From the NCBI GenBank assembly GCA_963707905.1, contig CAVPSA010000021.1:1-64000 (forward strand): a stretch of 64,000 nt of DNA, written 5' to 3'. Origin of the DNA: DASXKD01 sp963707905 (GTDB taxonomy: Bacteria > Actinomycetota > Actinomycetes > Streptosporangiales > Streptosporangiaceae). Shown in pieces: positions 1-8,788 of this stretch (positions are counted from its first letter, which is position 1; every line of letters starts with the position of its first letter). Below the pieces are notes generated by a model. That model saw only the letters and a program-made list of their open reading frames with translations. It did no database searches and was not told the origin of the DNA. The translations under genes and the position numbers were made by a program.

Positions 1-368
1 CCTCAGACACGCTGACGATGCCTCGACCTCTCTGGCACACCACTCATCGCGTGCATCTAAATGATCTTGCTGTCTGCACACTTCCGCTGCTTCTGCCATC
101 ATCAACCCCGCTAAGTCTTCGACTACACACCAATGCATCAAGATGATCAAGGTCAGCTCAGTTCGAGATCATGGACCGTACCGAGGAGCGGGGAGCCGGT
201 CGTGACAGTCGTGGTTCAGCGTCATCCGCGGGCACGACGCCCCAGGCATCTTCAAGAGGAATCGGTGCCGTCGAGGGCCCAGTCGTTACCGATCTTGCCC
301 CTCAAACTGCCCCTCGCTGAGGGGCAATGCCCTCCCTCAGAGGTAGGGAAAGGGCCTCTGACCTGGAG
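1..368. other. Gene-free, lower-GC flank beside tRNA-Ala
   Basis: No convincing coding region is visible on either strand. The first 180 or so bases are clearly poorer in G+C (near 50-55% by eye) than the rest of the window. The only structure seen is the hairpin at 308-326, downstream of the minus-strand tRNA. tRNA 3' ends are common integration sites, but no integrase and no copy of the tRNA 3' end is present here. Confidence 0.5.
308..326 (-). terminator. Hairpin downstream of tRNA-Ala
   Basis: TGCCCCTC and GAGGGGCA form a perfect 8-bp stem with a 3-base loop. It lies about 43 bases beyond the 3' end of the minus-strand tRNA and is followed on that strand by the short T-containing stretch GTTTGA. 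It probably terminates the tRNA or the gpgP-rsfS-nadD transcript. Confidence 0.55.
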
Positions 369-441
<73 letters not shown>

Positions 442-498
442 TCGGCTGTGGCGTCGACCCGCCATCAGCGCCACGCCAGTGTACAAGATCTGAGGCGG

Positions 499-1212
499 TC
501 AGCGGTCGTCGCTGAGCACCGGTTCGGGCAGTGTTCCGGCATTGTGCTCGATGAGCCGCCACCTGGCGCGCCGGCGGCCGAGGACCGACCAGGCGCAGTT
601 GGCCAGCGGGCCGACCGCGCCCCAGAGTTCTTCGGGGAGACCGAGCAGGCAGGCGGCGCCCAGGCGCAACGCCGCTCCGTGGCTGACCACGACCGCAAGG
701 GTCCCGGGGGTCAGGGTATTGGCGATCCGCTCCATCGCGGCGCAGGCCCGGTCGGCGACGGCCGCGGAGGTCTCTCCCTCGGGGGGGCGCCACTGCGAGT
801 GCTCGACCGGGTACCGCGCGCGGATTTCGACATCGGTGAGCCCCTCCCAGAGCCCGCCGTAGCGCTCGCGCAGATCCTTGTCCGTGGTCACGGTAAGCCC
901 GGTGAGCCGGGCCAGCGGTGCCGCCGTGGCGGCAGCCCGGATCAGGTCGGAGGAGAAGATCGCGCTCGGCTGCAGGGCGGCGAGCAGGCGGGCGGTGCGC
1001 TCTGCCTGCTGCTGCCCGACCTCATCGAGGGGGATGTCGGTCTGGCCCTGGAACCGGCCCTGCATGTTCCACTCGGTCTGCCCATGCCGCCATAGCACCA
1101 GTTTGACCGAGTGATCAGGGTGGCGCGCGCCCGCTTCCGGGGAGCGGGGGTCCGGGGAGCGGTCCCGCGCACCGGAAGCGGAGGCCGCGCTCCCTGCGGT
1201 GTCACCGCCCAT
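499..1212 (-). CDS. Histidine phosphatase family protein, GpgP-like
   Basis: A 237-residue phosphatase of the phosphoglycerate-mutase-like superfamily. The RHG motif that carries the catalytic phospho-histidine is at residues 42-44 (LVLWRHGQTEWN), and the second catalytic histidine lies in VVSHG near residue 178. The ATG at 1212 is chosen because a GGAAGGAAGG ribosome binding site precedes it; the open frame extends further upstream but would run into rsfS. In mycobacteria the gene in this position (nadD-rsfS-gpgP) encodes glucosyl-3-phosphoglycerate phosphatase, which takes part in methylglucose lipopolysaccharide synthesis. That role is inferred from synteny; a general phosphomutase or phosphatase is the alternative. 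Confidence 0.88.
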   Translation of the reverse strand: MGGDTAGSAASASGARDRSPDPRSPEAGARHPDHSVKLVLWRHGQTEWNMQGRFQGQTDIPLDEVGQQQAERTARLLAALQPSAIFSSDLIRAAATAAPLARLTGLTVTTDKDLRERYGGLWEGLTDVEIRARYPVEHSQWRPPEGETSAAVADRACAAMERIANTLTPGTLAVVVSHGAALRLGAACLLGLPEELWGAVGPLANCAWSVLGRRRARWRLIEHNAGTLPEPVLSDDR

Positions 1213-1327
1213 TACCGGCACCTTCCTTCCGTGGGCGGCAGCCCGTCCTCCCCGTGGCGAGACAGCCCAACGGTGGCAGCCCGTTCTTCCCGGCCGGGCA
1301 GCAGCCCCGGCCGGGCCTGTATGACAG

Positions 1328-1747
1328 CTATTGGATTTCTCCCCGGTCAGGGTCCTGGGCGGCGCCCGCCGCGCTGCGGGCCACGCCCACCGGCTCGGGC
1401 AACGGCACGCGCGGGCAGTCCTTCCAGAGCCGCTCAAGCGCGTAGTACACCCGCTCTTCGGCGTGCTGAACGTGGATCACGATGTCGAGGTAGTCCAGGA
1501 GCACCCAGCGGCCCTCCCGCTCGCCTTCCCGGCGTACCGGCCGGGCACCGGCCTGCCGCAGCTTGTCCTCGATCTCGTCCACGACGGCGCGTATCTGACG
1601 GTCGTTCGCGGCCGAACAGAGCAGGAACACGTCTGTGATAACGAGTTGCTCGCTGACGTCGTACGCGATGATGTCCGCAGCGAGCTTCTCAGCTGCGGCC
1701 TCGGCCGCGATCTCTGCAAGCTCGACGGCCCTGGCGGTAGCTGTCAC
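1328..1747 (-). CDS. rsfS: Ribosomal silencing factor RsfS
   Basis: A 139-residue RsfS/Iojap family protein. It binds ribosomal protein L14 on the 50S subunit and blocks subunit joining when nutrients are scarce. The hallmark stretches are present: the region around SEQLVITDVFLLCSA and the central WVLLDYLDIVIHV segment. The start is the GTG at 1747, whose GTGA sequence overlaps the TGA of a possible upstream small gene, suggesting translational coupling. Downstream, the gpgP-like gene follows after a 115-base gap, and nadD is upstream, the usual actinobacterial order. Confidence 0.95.
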   Translation of the reverse strand: MTATARAVELAEIAAEAAAEKLAADIIAYDVSEQLVITDVFLLCSAANDRQIRAVVDEIEDKLRQAGARPVRREGEREGRWVLLDYLDIVIHVQHAEERVYYALERLWKDCPRVPLPEPVGVARSAAGAAQDPDRGEIQ

Positions 1748-1872
1748 GTGTGGTGCTCGGCCTCCTCAGGTCTTCCTTCCTGCTGCCCCTGGAGTTCGCA
1801 CGCGGCGCCGACCACGTCGCTGCGGCCCCACTGGGGGTGCAGGCGCCCCTTCAGGGTAACCCGCCGTGACAC
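1744..1872 (-). CDS. Possible small protein between nadD and rsfS (42 aa)
   Basis: A GTG start at 1872 is preceded by AGGAAGG with an 8-base spacer. It opens a 42-codon frame whose TGA overlaps the GTG of rsfS as GTGA. The product begins MSRRVTLKGR, has a basic N-terminal half and a Glu/Gln-rich C-terminal end, and has no membrane segment or recognised motif. Ribosome binding site, frame length and stop-start overlap are what a coupled leader or small gene would show, but no homologue is recognised. It could instead be a leader that helps set rsfS translation. Confidence 0.45.
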   Translation of the reverse strand: MSRRVTLKGRLHPQWGRSDVVGAACELQGQQEGRPEEAEHHT

Positions 1873-1994
1873 GTCCACGTCCTTCCTGATGGGTGAGTCC
1901 GCGTTTCGCGTCCCGCGCCGGCCCCAGTCCCGCGAAACCGGCACGCCCGTCGCGCCCGTGCGCCGGCCCGTACAGGTGCGCTGGCGGGCCACGG

Positions 1995-2603
1995 TCAGGC
2001 GTCGCCGTTCCGGTACAGCCCACGCTTGGCGATGTACTGGACGATGCCGTCCGGCACCAGGTACCAGATCGGCTCCCCCTCGGCGACCCGCTGCCGGCAC
2101 CCGGTCGAGGAGATCGCCAGCGCCGGGATCTCCACCAGGCTCACCTTGTCCTCGGGGAGGCCTTGATCGGTCAGCCGGTGCCCCGGCCGGGTGCAGCCGA
2201 CAAAATGCGCGAGTGCGAACAACTCGTCCACGTCCTGCCAGGACAGCATCCGCGACAAAGCGTCAGCGCCGGTGATGAAGTAGAACTCCGCGTCCTCGCC
2301 ACGCTCCGCGCGCAGGTCACGCAGGGTGTCGATGGTGTAGGTCGGGCCCGGGCGGTCCATGTCCACCCTGCTGACCGAGAACCGCGGGTTCGACGCGGTG
2401 GCGATCACCGTCATCAGGTACCGGTCCTCGGTGGGCGACACCTTCTTGTCCAGCTTCTGCCAGGGCTGGCCGGTGGGCACGAAAACGACTTCGTCCAGGG
2501 CGAAGATGTGCGCCACCTCGCTGGCCGCGACCAGGTGGCCATGATGAATGGGGTCGAACGTGCCGCCCATCACGCCGATCCTGGTCTTCCCTCCAGTTCC
2601 CAT
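1995..2603 (-). CDS. nadD: Nicotinate-nucleotide adenylyltransferase NadD
   Basis: A 202-residue nucleotidyltransferase that joins ATP and nicotinate mononucleotide to form deamido-NAD, the common step of de novo and salvage NAD synthesis. The GGTFDPIHHGH signature (residues 13-23) and the C-terminal ISSTGCRQR motif mark the NadD family. The length is normal. It follows the CoA ligase-like gene by 43 bases and precedes the possible small gene and rsfS, so it is probably cotranscribed with both. Confidence 0.96.
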   Translation of the reverse strand: MGTGGKTRIGVMGGTFDPIHHGHLVAASEVAHIFALDEVVFVPTGQPWQKLDKKVSPTEDRYLMTVIATASNPRFSVSRVDMDRPGPTYTIDTLRDLRAERGEDAEFYFITGADALSRMLSWQDVDELFALAHFVGCTRPGHRLTDQGLPEDKVSLVEIPALAISSTGCRQRVAEGEPIWYLVPDGIVQYIAKRGLYRNGDA

Positions 2604-2646
2604 CCCAAGACTCTAGCGACCCGCCGGGCCCGCCACGATCAGGGCG

Positions 2647-4002
2647 TCAGTCCAGGCCGGGCAGCGGGGCACCGCCGTCCCGCCACCGGACGACCCGGAC
2701 CGCCTTGCCCACTTCGCTGCGTGGCACGGTACCCGGGGGCAGCACCCGGACCGCGACGCCCACCCCGAGTTCCGCGCGGAGCCGGGCCTCCAGTTCCCCG
2801 GACACTGGCAACTGCCCGGCCCCGGAACCGCTTCGCCCGGCGGCGGACGGCGGCCCGCTAGCGGCAGCCGTTTTGTATTCGCAACAGACAATCAGCCGGC
2901 CCGCAGCCTCCCGCTCATCGACCACCAGCAGGTAGTCGGGACACAGGGCGGGCGAGGCCAGCAGTACGCGTTCCACCTCGCTGGGGTAGACGTTCACGCC
3001 GCGCAGCACCAGCATGTCGTCGTAGCGGCCGGCGACCTTGCTCATCCGCACCAGCGTCCGGCCGCACGCGCAGGTACCCCGGCGCAGCGCGGAGATGTCC
3101 CCGGTCCGGTACCGCAGCAGCGGCAGCGCCTCCCGGGTCACCGTGCTGAACACCAGCTCACCGGGGGTGCCGTCGGGCACCGGCGTACCGGTCACCGGGT
3201 CCACCGCCTCCACGAGGAAATGGTCCTCGTTGACGTGCAGGCCGTCCGCCGCCTCCAGGCACTCCGCGGCCACCCCGGGCCCGATCACCTCGGACAATCC
3301 ATAAATGTCCAGGGCCCGCAGGCCGAGCAGTTCCTCGATGCGGGCGCGCATTTGGCCGGTCCAGGGTTCGGCACCGAACAGGCCCGCCTTCAGGGTCAGC
3401 CCCTCCCCCGGCCCGGCGCCCGCCGCGGCCAGCGCCTCGCCGAGCCGGATCGCATACGACGGAGTGCAGGTCAGGATGTCCGGACGTAGGTCACGGATCA
3501 GCGTGACCTGCCGCGGGGTCATGCCACCGGACACCGGGACCACCGTGGCGCCAAGCTCGATCGCGCCCTGGTGAATGCCCAGCCCGCCGGTGAACAGCCC
3601 GTACCCGTAGGCGTTGTGGATGGTGCTGGTGCGCGTCGCGCCCGCCGCCGCCAGCGCCCGCGCGCACATCCGCGCCCACAGCGCCAGGTCCGCGCGGGTG
3701 TAGCCGACCAGCGTGGGCCGGCCGCCGGTACCGCTGGAACCATGCACAGTGACCAGGTCCTCCGGCGGAACCTCCAACATGCCATACGGATATGCCGCCC
3801 ACAGGTCAGTCTTGGCGGCCATCGGGAGCCGGGGCAGATCGGCAAGAGTGACCTCGTCCGGGGCGGTCACCCCCGCCGCGCGCAGCCGCTGGGCCTGAAC
3901 GCCCTGCGTGCCGAGGAGCCGTCCGACCAGGGCCCGCAGCCGGGATTCCTGCAGGCTGGCGAGTTCCTCGGCGGGCATGGCCTCCGCGCTGGGCTCGAAC
4001 AT
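2647..4002 (-). CDS. Phenylacetate-CoA ligase family (PaaK-like) adenylate-forming enzyme
   Basis: A 451-residue adenylate-forming enzyme. Visible motifs are the Ser/Gly-rich ATP loop HGSSGTGGRPTLVGYT, the YGLSEVIGPG motif and the YRTGDIS motif, in the order and spacing of PaaK-type ligases, which activate aryl or alkyl acids as CoA thioesters through an acyl-AMP. The ATG at 4002 is preceded by GGGAAGGTGAGG; the frame stays open upstream without another good site. No phenylacetate catabolic genes lie nearby, so the substrate is unknown. It sits where other actinobacteria often carry proA, just upstream of nadD. Confidence 0.85.
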   Translation of the reverse strand: MFEPSAEAMPAEELASLQESRLRALVGRLLGTQGVQAQRLRAAGVTAPDEVTLADLPRLPMAAKTDLWAAYPYGMLEVPPEDLVTVHGSSGTGGRPTLVGYTRADLALWARMCARALAAAGATRTSTIHNAYGYGLFTGGLGIHQGAIELGATVVPVSGGMTPRQVTLIRDLRPDILTCTPSYAIRLGEALAAAGAGPGEGLTLKAGLFGAEPWTGQMRARIEELLGLRALDIYGLSEVIGPGVAAECLEAADGLHVNEDHFLVEAVDPVTGTPVPDGTPGELVFSTVTREALPLLRYRTGDISALRRGTCACGRTLVRMSKVAGRYDDMLVLRGVNVYPSEVERVLLASPALCPDYLLVVDEREAAGRLIVCCEYKTAAASGPPSAAGRSGSGAGQLPVSGELEARLRAELGVGVAVRVLPPGTVPRSEVGKAVRVVRWRDGGAPLPGLD

Positions 4003-4136
4003 CTGCCTCACCTTCCCGCCTGGCCTCCGGCCATCCTGCCATGATCTGCACATGTCCGGCGGGGGTTAGATCCCCCGCCCCAGGTGGGCCTGGATCCCCT
4101 GCTCGGGCGCTCCGCCGGGCACATAGCATCGGGGGT

Positions 4137-5204
4137 ATGACCACCGTGCCGGATCGTGCCCGGGTACGCCTGCCCGGGATCTCATCGCGCGCTTACGAGC
4201 ATCCCGCCGACCGCTCGGCGCTGGTGGCGATGCGCAAGCTCACCGGCTTCGACGTGCTGCTCAAGCGGCTCGCCAGCCTGTTCTCCGACCGGAGCCTGCG
4301 GCTGCTCTTCCTGGCCAGCTCGGTCCGGGCCTCGACCGAGCAGTTCCCGCACCTGTACGAACTGCTGCTCGACGGCTCCTCGATCCTGGACCTGCCTGAG
4401 GTGCCCGAGCTGTTCATCTCCCAGGACCCGATCCCCAACGCGATGACGCTCGGCTCGGACAAGCCGTTCATCGTGATCACCACGGGCCTGGTGGACATGA
4501 TGGACGATGAGGAGATCCGGTTCATAATCGGCCACGAACTCGGGCACGCGCTGTCGGGGCACGCGGTCTACCGGACCATGCTCTTCCACCTGACCCGGCT
4601 CGCCACCCGGCTGGCCTGGTTCGCGATCGGCTACATCGGGCTGCGCGTGATCATCGCGGGCCTGGAGGAGTGGTACCGCAAGTCCGAGCTGTCCTGCGAC
4701 CGGGCGGGCGTGCTGGCCGGGCAGGACCCGTCGGCGGGGCGGCGGGCGCTGATGAAGACCGCCGGCGGCGCCAAGATGTCCGAACTGAGCCACGACGCGT
4801 TCCGGCAGCAGGCCCACGAGTACGACGCCGTCCCCGATGTCCGGGAAGGGCTCATCAAGCTGCTGCAACTGCAGGGCAACACGCATCCGTTCGCCGTGGT
4901 GCGGTTCGCCGAACTGGACCGGTGGGTGGCCGAAGAGAACTACGAGGCGATCCTGTCCGGCGAGTACCCGCGCCGCGAGGACGACCCGCAGGTCTCGGTG
5001 AGCGAGGAGATGAAGGCGGCGGCGAAGTCCTACCAGGACTCGTGGAACCGGACGTCGGACCCGTTCGTGGGACTGGTGAAGGGATTCGCGGAGAGCGCTG
5101 CCGGGGCGGGCGCGTCGCTGTTCGGCGGGCTGTTCGGCCGTCCCGGCACCGGCCCGGGCAACGGCGGCTCTGGCTCGGGGTCGGGCGGCTCGGGCTCGGA
5201 CTGA
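4137..5204 (+). CDS. M48 family zinc metallopeptidase
   Basis: A 355-residue protein with the zinc-protease motif HELGH at residues 133-137 (IIGHELGHALSGH) and the downstream metal-binding glutamate region around SELSCDRAG. A hydrophobic segment follows the active site. The C-terminal 30 or so residues are a Gly/Ser-rich flexible tail. The ATG at 4137 follows a GGGGG sequence. It is transcribed divergently from the CoA ligase-like gene across a gap of about 130 bases and ends at a strong hairpin facing proB. The substrate is unknown; HtpX-like membrane quality control is one possibility. Confidence 0.88.
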   Translation: MTTVPDRARVRLPGISSRAYEHPADRSALVAMRKLTGFDVLLKRLASLFSDRSLRLLFLASSVRASTEQFPHLYELLLDGSSILDLPEVPELFISQDPIPNAMTLGSDKPFIVITTGLVDMMDDEEIRFIIGHELGHALSGHAVYRTMLFHLTRLATRLAWFAIGYIGLRVIIAGLEEWYRKSELSCDRAGVLAGQDPSAGRRALMKTAGGAKMSELSHDAFRQQAHEYDAVPDVREGLIKLLQLQGNTHPFAVVRFAELDRWVAEENYEAILSGEYPRREDDPQVSVSEEMKAAAKSYQDSWNRTSDPFVGLVKGFAESAAGAGASLFGGLFGRPGTGPGNGGSGSGSGGSGSD

Positions 5205-5286
5205 CCCGAGCCGGAGGCTGACGGTCTCCGGGGCCGGTGTGGCCGCCGCAGCCGGGGCGGCTTAGCCACGCGCGTTTGTCGTTACC

Positions 5287-5322
5287 GGCACTCCACCCAC
5301 ATAAGAATGTGGGTGGAGTGCC
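5287..5322. terminator. Perfect hairpin between convergent M48 and proB genes
   Basis: GGCACTCCACCCACAT and its exact reverse complement form a 16-bp stem around the 4-base loop AAGA. It lies midway between two convergent genes and has no U-tract, as is common for actinobacterial terminators. It probably stops transcription from both sides. Confidence 0.8.
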
Positions 5323-5357
5323 AACCACTACAAACGAATCAGGCTCCGGCGCGGCCT

Positions 5358-6569
5358 TCAGGCCCGGGTGCGGCTGAGGATCACGAGGTCGTCGCGGTGC
5401 ACGACCTCGCGCTCGTAACCGGGTCCCTTCCGGGCGGCGAGCCACCGGGTGGACCGGCCCATCAGCGCCGGGATCTCGGCCGCGTCGTAGTTGACCAGGC
5501 CGCGGGCGATGACCTGGCCATCGGGCCCGGACAGGTCGACCGGATCGCCCGCATCGAAGCTTCCCGCCACCCCGGTGATGCCCGCGGGCAGCAGGGATGC
5601 CCGGCTGGCCACGACGGCGCGGACCGCGCCAGCGTCGAGCGTCAGCGTGCCCCGGGCGGACGCGGCGTGCGCCAGCCACAGTTGCCGGGTGGCCGGGCGA
5701 CGGTCGTGCGCGGCGAAATAGGTGCCGACCGGCTCACCGGCCAGGGCAAGCGCCGCCTGGTCAGCCCGGGCCACGACCGTGGGGATGCCCGCCTCGGTCG
5801 CGATGAGCGCCGCGTCCACCTTGGTGACCATCCCCCCGGTGCCCACACGCGCAGGCGCACCGCCCTGCCCCGGTGCACCGGGACGCCCGGGCGGGCCCAG
5901 GGTGACGCCGTCCAGGTCGGCGCGGTGCTGCACCCGGCCGATCCGCCGGGCCCCCGGATGCCGGGGGTCGAAGTCGTAGAGCCCGTCCACGTCGGACAGC
6001 AGGATCAGCGCGCCGGCCCGGACCACGTGCGCGACCAGGGCGGCCAGCCGGTCGTTGTCGCCGAACCTGATCTCGTCGGTGGCGACCGTGTCGTTCTCGT
6101 TCACCACGGGCAGGACGCCCAGTTCGAGCAGCCGGTTGAGGGTCCGCTGCGCGTTGCGGTAGTGCGCGCGGCGCATCAGGTCGTCGGCGGTCAGCAGGAT
6201 CTGCCCGGCCCGCACCTCGTGCCGGGCGAACGCGGCCGTGTACACCGCGACAAGCAGGCCCTGGCCCACGCTCGCGGCTGCCTGCTGGGTGGCCAGATCC
6301 CGGGGCCGGCGGCCCAGTCCCAGCGGCGCCAGGCCCGCCGCGATCGCCCCGGAGGAGACCAGCACCACCTGGGTGCCCGCGCGCACCTGGCCGGCGAGCA
6401 CCCCGGCCAGCGCCGCGATCCGGCCCTCGTCGATCCCGCCGTCGGCGGTGGTGAGCGAGGACGAGCCGACCTTGACCACGACCCGGCGGGCTGCGGCGAT
6501 GTCGGCGCGGTCGCCCTGGCTGTCCTGGCTGTCCTGGCCGGATTCTCCCGCCGGGGCGCCGTTGGTCAC
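5358..6569 (-). CDS. proB: Glutamate 5-kinase ProB
   Basis: A 403-residue enzyme that phosphorylates glutamate to gamma-glutamyl phosphate, the first step of proline synthesis. The amino-acid kinase domain begins with RRVVVKVGSSSLTT near residue 28 and contains VNENDTVAT and the LLSDVDGLYD motif. A PUA domain occupies roughly residues 300-390. The GTG start at 6569 overlaps the obgE stop as GTGA, so the two are coupled. The usual partner proA is not adjacent. The first 25 residues are a Gly/Gln/Asp-rich extension. Confidence 0.96.
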   Translation of the reverse strand: MTNGAPAGESGQDSQDSQGDRADIAAARRVVVKVGSSSLTTADGGIDEGRIAALAGVLAGQVRAGTQVVLVSSGAIAAGLAPLGLGRRPRDLATQQAAASVGQGLLVAVYTAAFARHEVRAGQILLTADDLMRRAHYRNAQRTLNRLLELGVLPVVNENDTVATDEIRFGDNDRLAALVAHVVRAGALILLSDVDGLYDFDPRHPGARRIGRVQHRADLDGVTLGPPGRPGAPGQGGAPARVGTGGMVTKVDAALIATEAGIPTVVARADQAALALAGEPVGTYFAAHDRRPATRQLWLAHAASARGTLTLDAGAVRAVVASRASLLPAGITGVAGSFDAGDPVDLSGPDGQVIARGLVNYDAAEIPALMGRSTRWLAARKGPGYEREVVHRDDLVILSRTRA

Positions 6570-7945
6570 CAGGGCAGCCGCTCGTCGGTGCCGCGGGGCC
6601 CGAGCCCACGCGGTGCGCCGGCCGGAACATCCGGGTCCCAGTCGAACACGACCGCGTCGTCGGGGTCACCGATGGCCACTTCGGCGCCCGCCTGGGCGCC
6701 CGCCTCGGCCAGTGCCTGCTCCACGCCGATCTTGGCCAGCCGGTCGCCGAGGTAACCGACCGCCTCCGCGTTGCTGAAGTCGGTCTGCCGCACCCACCGG
6801 GCCGGCTTGTGCCCGCGCACCGCGAAGCTGTTCTCGCCGGTACGGACCACCTCGAACTCGGGCCCGCCCGCCGCGGGTGGCCTGATCACCTGCCGGGTGG
6901 GCTCCGGCGCCGGGGCCGCCGCACGGGCCGCGGCGACCACGCGGCCCACCGCGAACGCGAAGTCGCGCACGCCCTCGTGGGTGGCCGCGGAGATCTCGCA
7001 GACCTCCAGGCCCCGGCCGGCCAGGACCTCGCGGGCCCGGTCGGCCGCCTCCCGCGCCTCCGGGATGTCGATCTTGTTCAGGGCGACGATTCGCGGGCGC
7101 CCGGCCATGTCGGCGCCGGTCGCCTCGGCGTAGGCGGCCAGTTCCGCCTCGATCGTGTCCAGGTCGGCCACGGGATCCCGGTCCGGCTCCCCCGCCGGGC
7201 CCGCGGCGCAGTCGAGCACGTGCACCAGCACCACGCAGCGCTCCACGTGGCGCAGGAAGTTCAGGCCGAGGCCCTTGCCGCTGCTCGCGCCGGGAATCAG
7301 CCCGGGCACATCGGCCACCACGTACTGGGTGTCCCCCGCTTCCACCATGCCCAGGTGCGGGGTGAGCGTGGTGAAGGGGTAGTTCGCGATCTTGGGCCGG
7401 GCCGCGGACATGGCCGAGATCAGCGAGGACTTGCCCGCGTTGGGGAAGCCCACCAGGCCCGCGTCGGCCACGGTCTTGAGTTCGAGCACCAGGGTGTGCT
7501 CGACGCCTGGCTCGCCGCGCAGCGCGAACCCCGGGGCACGGCGCCGGGGGGAGGCGAGCGCCGCGTTGCCCAGCCCGCCCCGGCCGCCCTCCGCGGCCAC
7601 GTACCGGGTCCTGGCACCCACCAGATCGGCCAGCACCTCGCCGTCCAGCGCCTTGACCGCGGTGCCGTCAGGGACGGTCACCACCAGGTCCCCTCCGTTG
7701 GCGCCACTGCGGTTCGACCCGGAGCCCTGCTTGCCGTTGCCCGCCCGGCGGACCGGCCGGCGGTGCAGGTCGAGCAGCGTGGCCATGCCTGGGTCGACCT
7801 CGAAGATGACGTCGCCGCCCCGGCCGCCGTTGCCGCCGTCGGGGCCGCCGAGCGGCTTGAACTTCTCCCGGTGCACCGACGCGCAGCCGTGCCCGCCGTC
7901 GCCCGCCCTTATGGTGACGGTGACGTGGTCCGCGAACTCGGCCAC
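6566..7945 (-). CDS. obgE: GTPase ObgE/CgtA
   Basis: A 459-residue ribosome-assembly GTPase. Domains in order: the glycine-rich Obg fold (to about residue 155), the G domain with GFPNAGKSS, the DVPGLI switch, NKID and SAATHEG, and a C-terminal OCT domain (VRQTDFSNAEAVGYL). The GTG at 7945 is chosen because AGGAGG lies 8 bases before it; an in-frame GTG at 7969 would put that site inside the gene. It follows rpmA by 86 bases and overlaps proB. Confidence 0.96.
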   Translation of the reverse strand: MAEFADHVTVTIRAGDGGHGCASVHREKFKPLGGPDGGNGGRGGDVIFEVDPGMATLLDLHRRPVRRAGNGKQGSGSNRSGANGGDLVVTVPDGTAVKALDGEVLADLVGARTRYVAAEGGRGGLGNAALASPRRRAPGFALRGEPGVEHTLVLELKTVADAGLVGFPNAGKSSLISAMSAARPKIANYPFTTLTPHLGMVEAGDTQYVVADVPGLIPGASSGKGLGLNFLRHVERCVVLVHVLDCAAGPAGEPDRDPVADLDTIEAELAAYAEATGADMAGRPRIVALNKIDIPEAREAADRAREVLAGRGLEVCEISAATHEGVRDFAFAVGRVVAAARAAAPAPEPTRQVIRPPAAGGPEFEVVRTGENSFAVRGHKPARWVRQTDFSNAEAVGYLGDRLAKIGVEQALAEAGAQAGAEVAIGDPDDAVVFDWDPDVPAGAPRGLGPRGTDERLPW

Positions 7946-8031
7946 TTGTCGATCCCTCCTGGTGGCCACATGACTCTAGGGCGGACCGGCTGGCGGTCCG
8001 CCCTAGTGTGGCTCGGTTAGCTCACGGCGGA

Positions 8032-8301
8032 CTAGTCCGCCGGCGCGCCTGCTTCCGCGATCACGCTCACGGCCCTGCGGTTGCGTACGCGGCCGAACGT
8101 GACCGCGCCGCTGACCAGAGCGAACAGGGTGTCGTCCTTGCCGCGGCCGACGCCGGGCCCGGGGTGGAAGTGGGTGCCGCGCTGGCGCACGATGATCTCG
8201 CCCGCGTTGACCTGCTGGCCGCCGAACCGCTTGACGCCCAGCCGCTGCGCGGAGGAGTCCCGGCCGTTCCGGCTCGATGACGCGCCCTTCTTGTGTGCCA
8301 T
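8032..8301 (-). CDS. rpmA: 50S ribosomal protein L27
   Basis: An 89-residue L27 starting MAHKKGASSSRNGRDS, with the conserved QRGTHFHPGPGVGRGKDDTLFA segment spread over its centre. L27 sits near the peptidyl-transferase centre. The N-terminus has no cleavable extension of the Firmicutes type. Only two bases separate its start from the rplU stop, so rplU and rpmA form one translational unit. Confidence 0.98.
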   Translation of the reverse strand: MAHKKGASSSRNGRDSSAQRLGVKRFGGQQVNAGEIIVRQRGTHFHPGPGVGRGKDDTLFALVSGAVTFGRVRNRRAVSVIAEAGAPAD

Positions 8302-8303
8302 CG

Positions 8304-8642
8304 TCAGCTCTTCTTCCTCGCCGCGGCCTTCCGCTCGGCGCTGATCCCGGTGATCTTCACCTGGGTGTAGCGCTGGCGGTGGCCCATCCGTCGCCGGTAG
8401 CCGGTCTTGTTCTTGTAATGGATGATGTTGATCTTGGGCCCGGCTACCTCGCCCAGGATCTCCGCGGTGACCTGGAAATGGCCAAGCTCGCCCGGATCGC
8501 TGATGACCTTGCCATCATCGACGACGAGCACGGCCGGCAGCGTCACGCTGGAACCGACCTTACCGGCAAGCGTGTCGACGGTGAGGACGTCGTCTACCGA
8601 CGCCTTCTCCTGCCTGCCACCGCAGCGCACGATCGCGTACAC
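8304..8642 (-). CDS. rplU: 50S ribosomal protein L21
   Basis: A 112-residue L21 starting at a GTG (VYAIVRCGGRQ). The family signature is seen in the KNKTGYRRRMGHRQRYTQVKI stretch near the C-terminus. The upstream sequence is purine-rich (AGAGAGAG) rather than a clear GGAGG. The frame stays open for another 22 codons upstream, but those residues do not resemble L21. Confidence 0.97.
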   Translation of the reverse strand: MYAIVRCGGRQEKASVDDVLTVDTLAGKVGSSVTLPAVLVVDDGKVISDPGELGHFQVTAEILGEVAGPKINIIHYKNKTGYRRRMGHRQRYTQVKITGISAERKAAARKKS

Positions 8643-8788
8643 CGAAGAACTCTCTCTCTGCTTGTGCGGGCCCAACGCGCTGTTCCGCTTCGAGCGGACC
8701 ACAGGCACGAGGAGGGGCTCGCCAGCTTTGCACCGGGCACCCTGGAACCCAGTCCTGGGTCCGTCCTGTGCGCTGGCACTTCAGGCTA

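Noticed and set aside
1744..2100. 118-codon version of the small frame between nadD and rsfS
   Set aside because: Its first 76 codons lie mostly inside nadD and are not protein-like; only the 42-codon part from GTG 1872 has a ribosome binding site.
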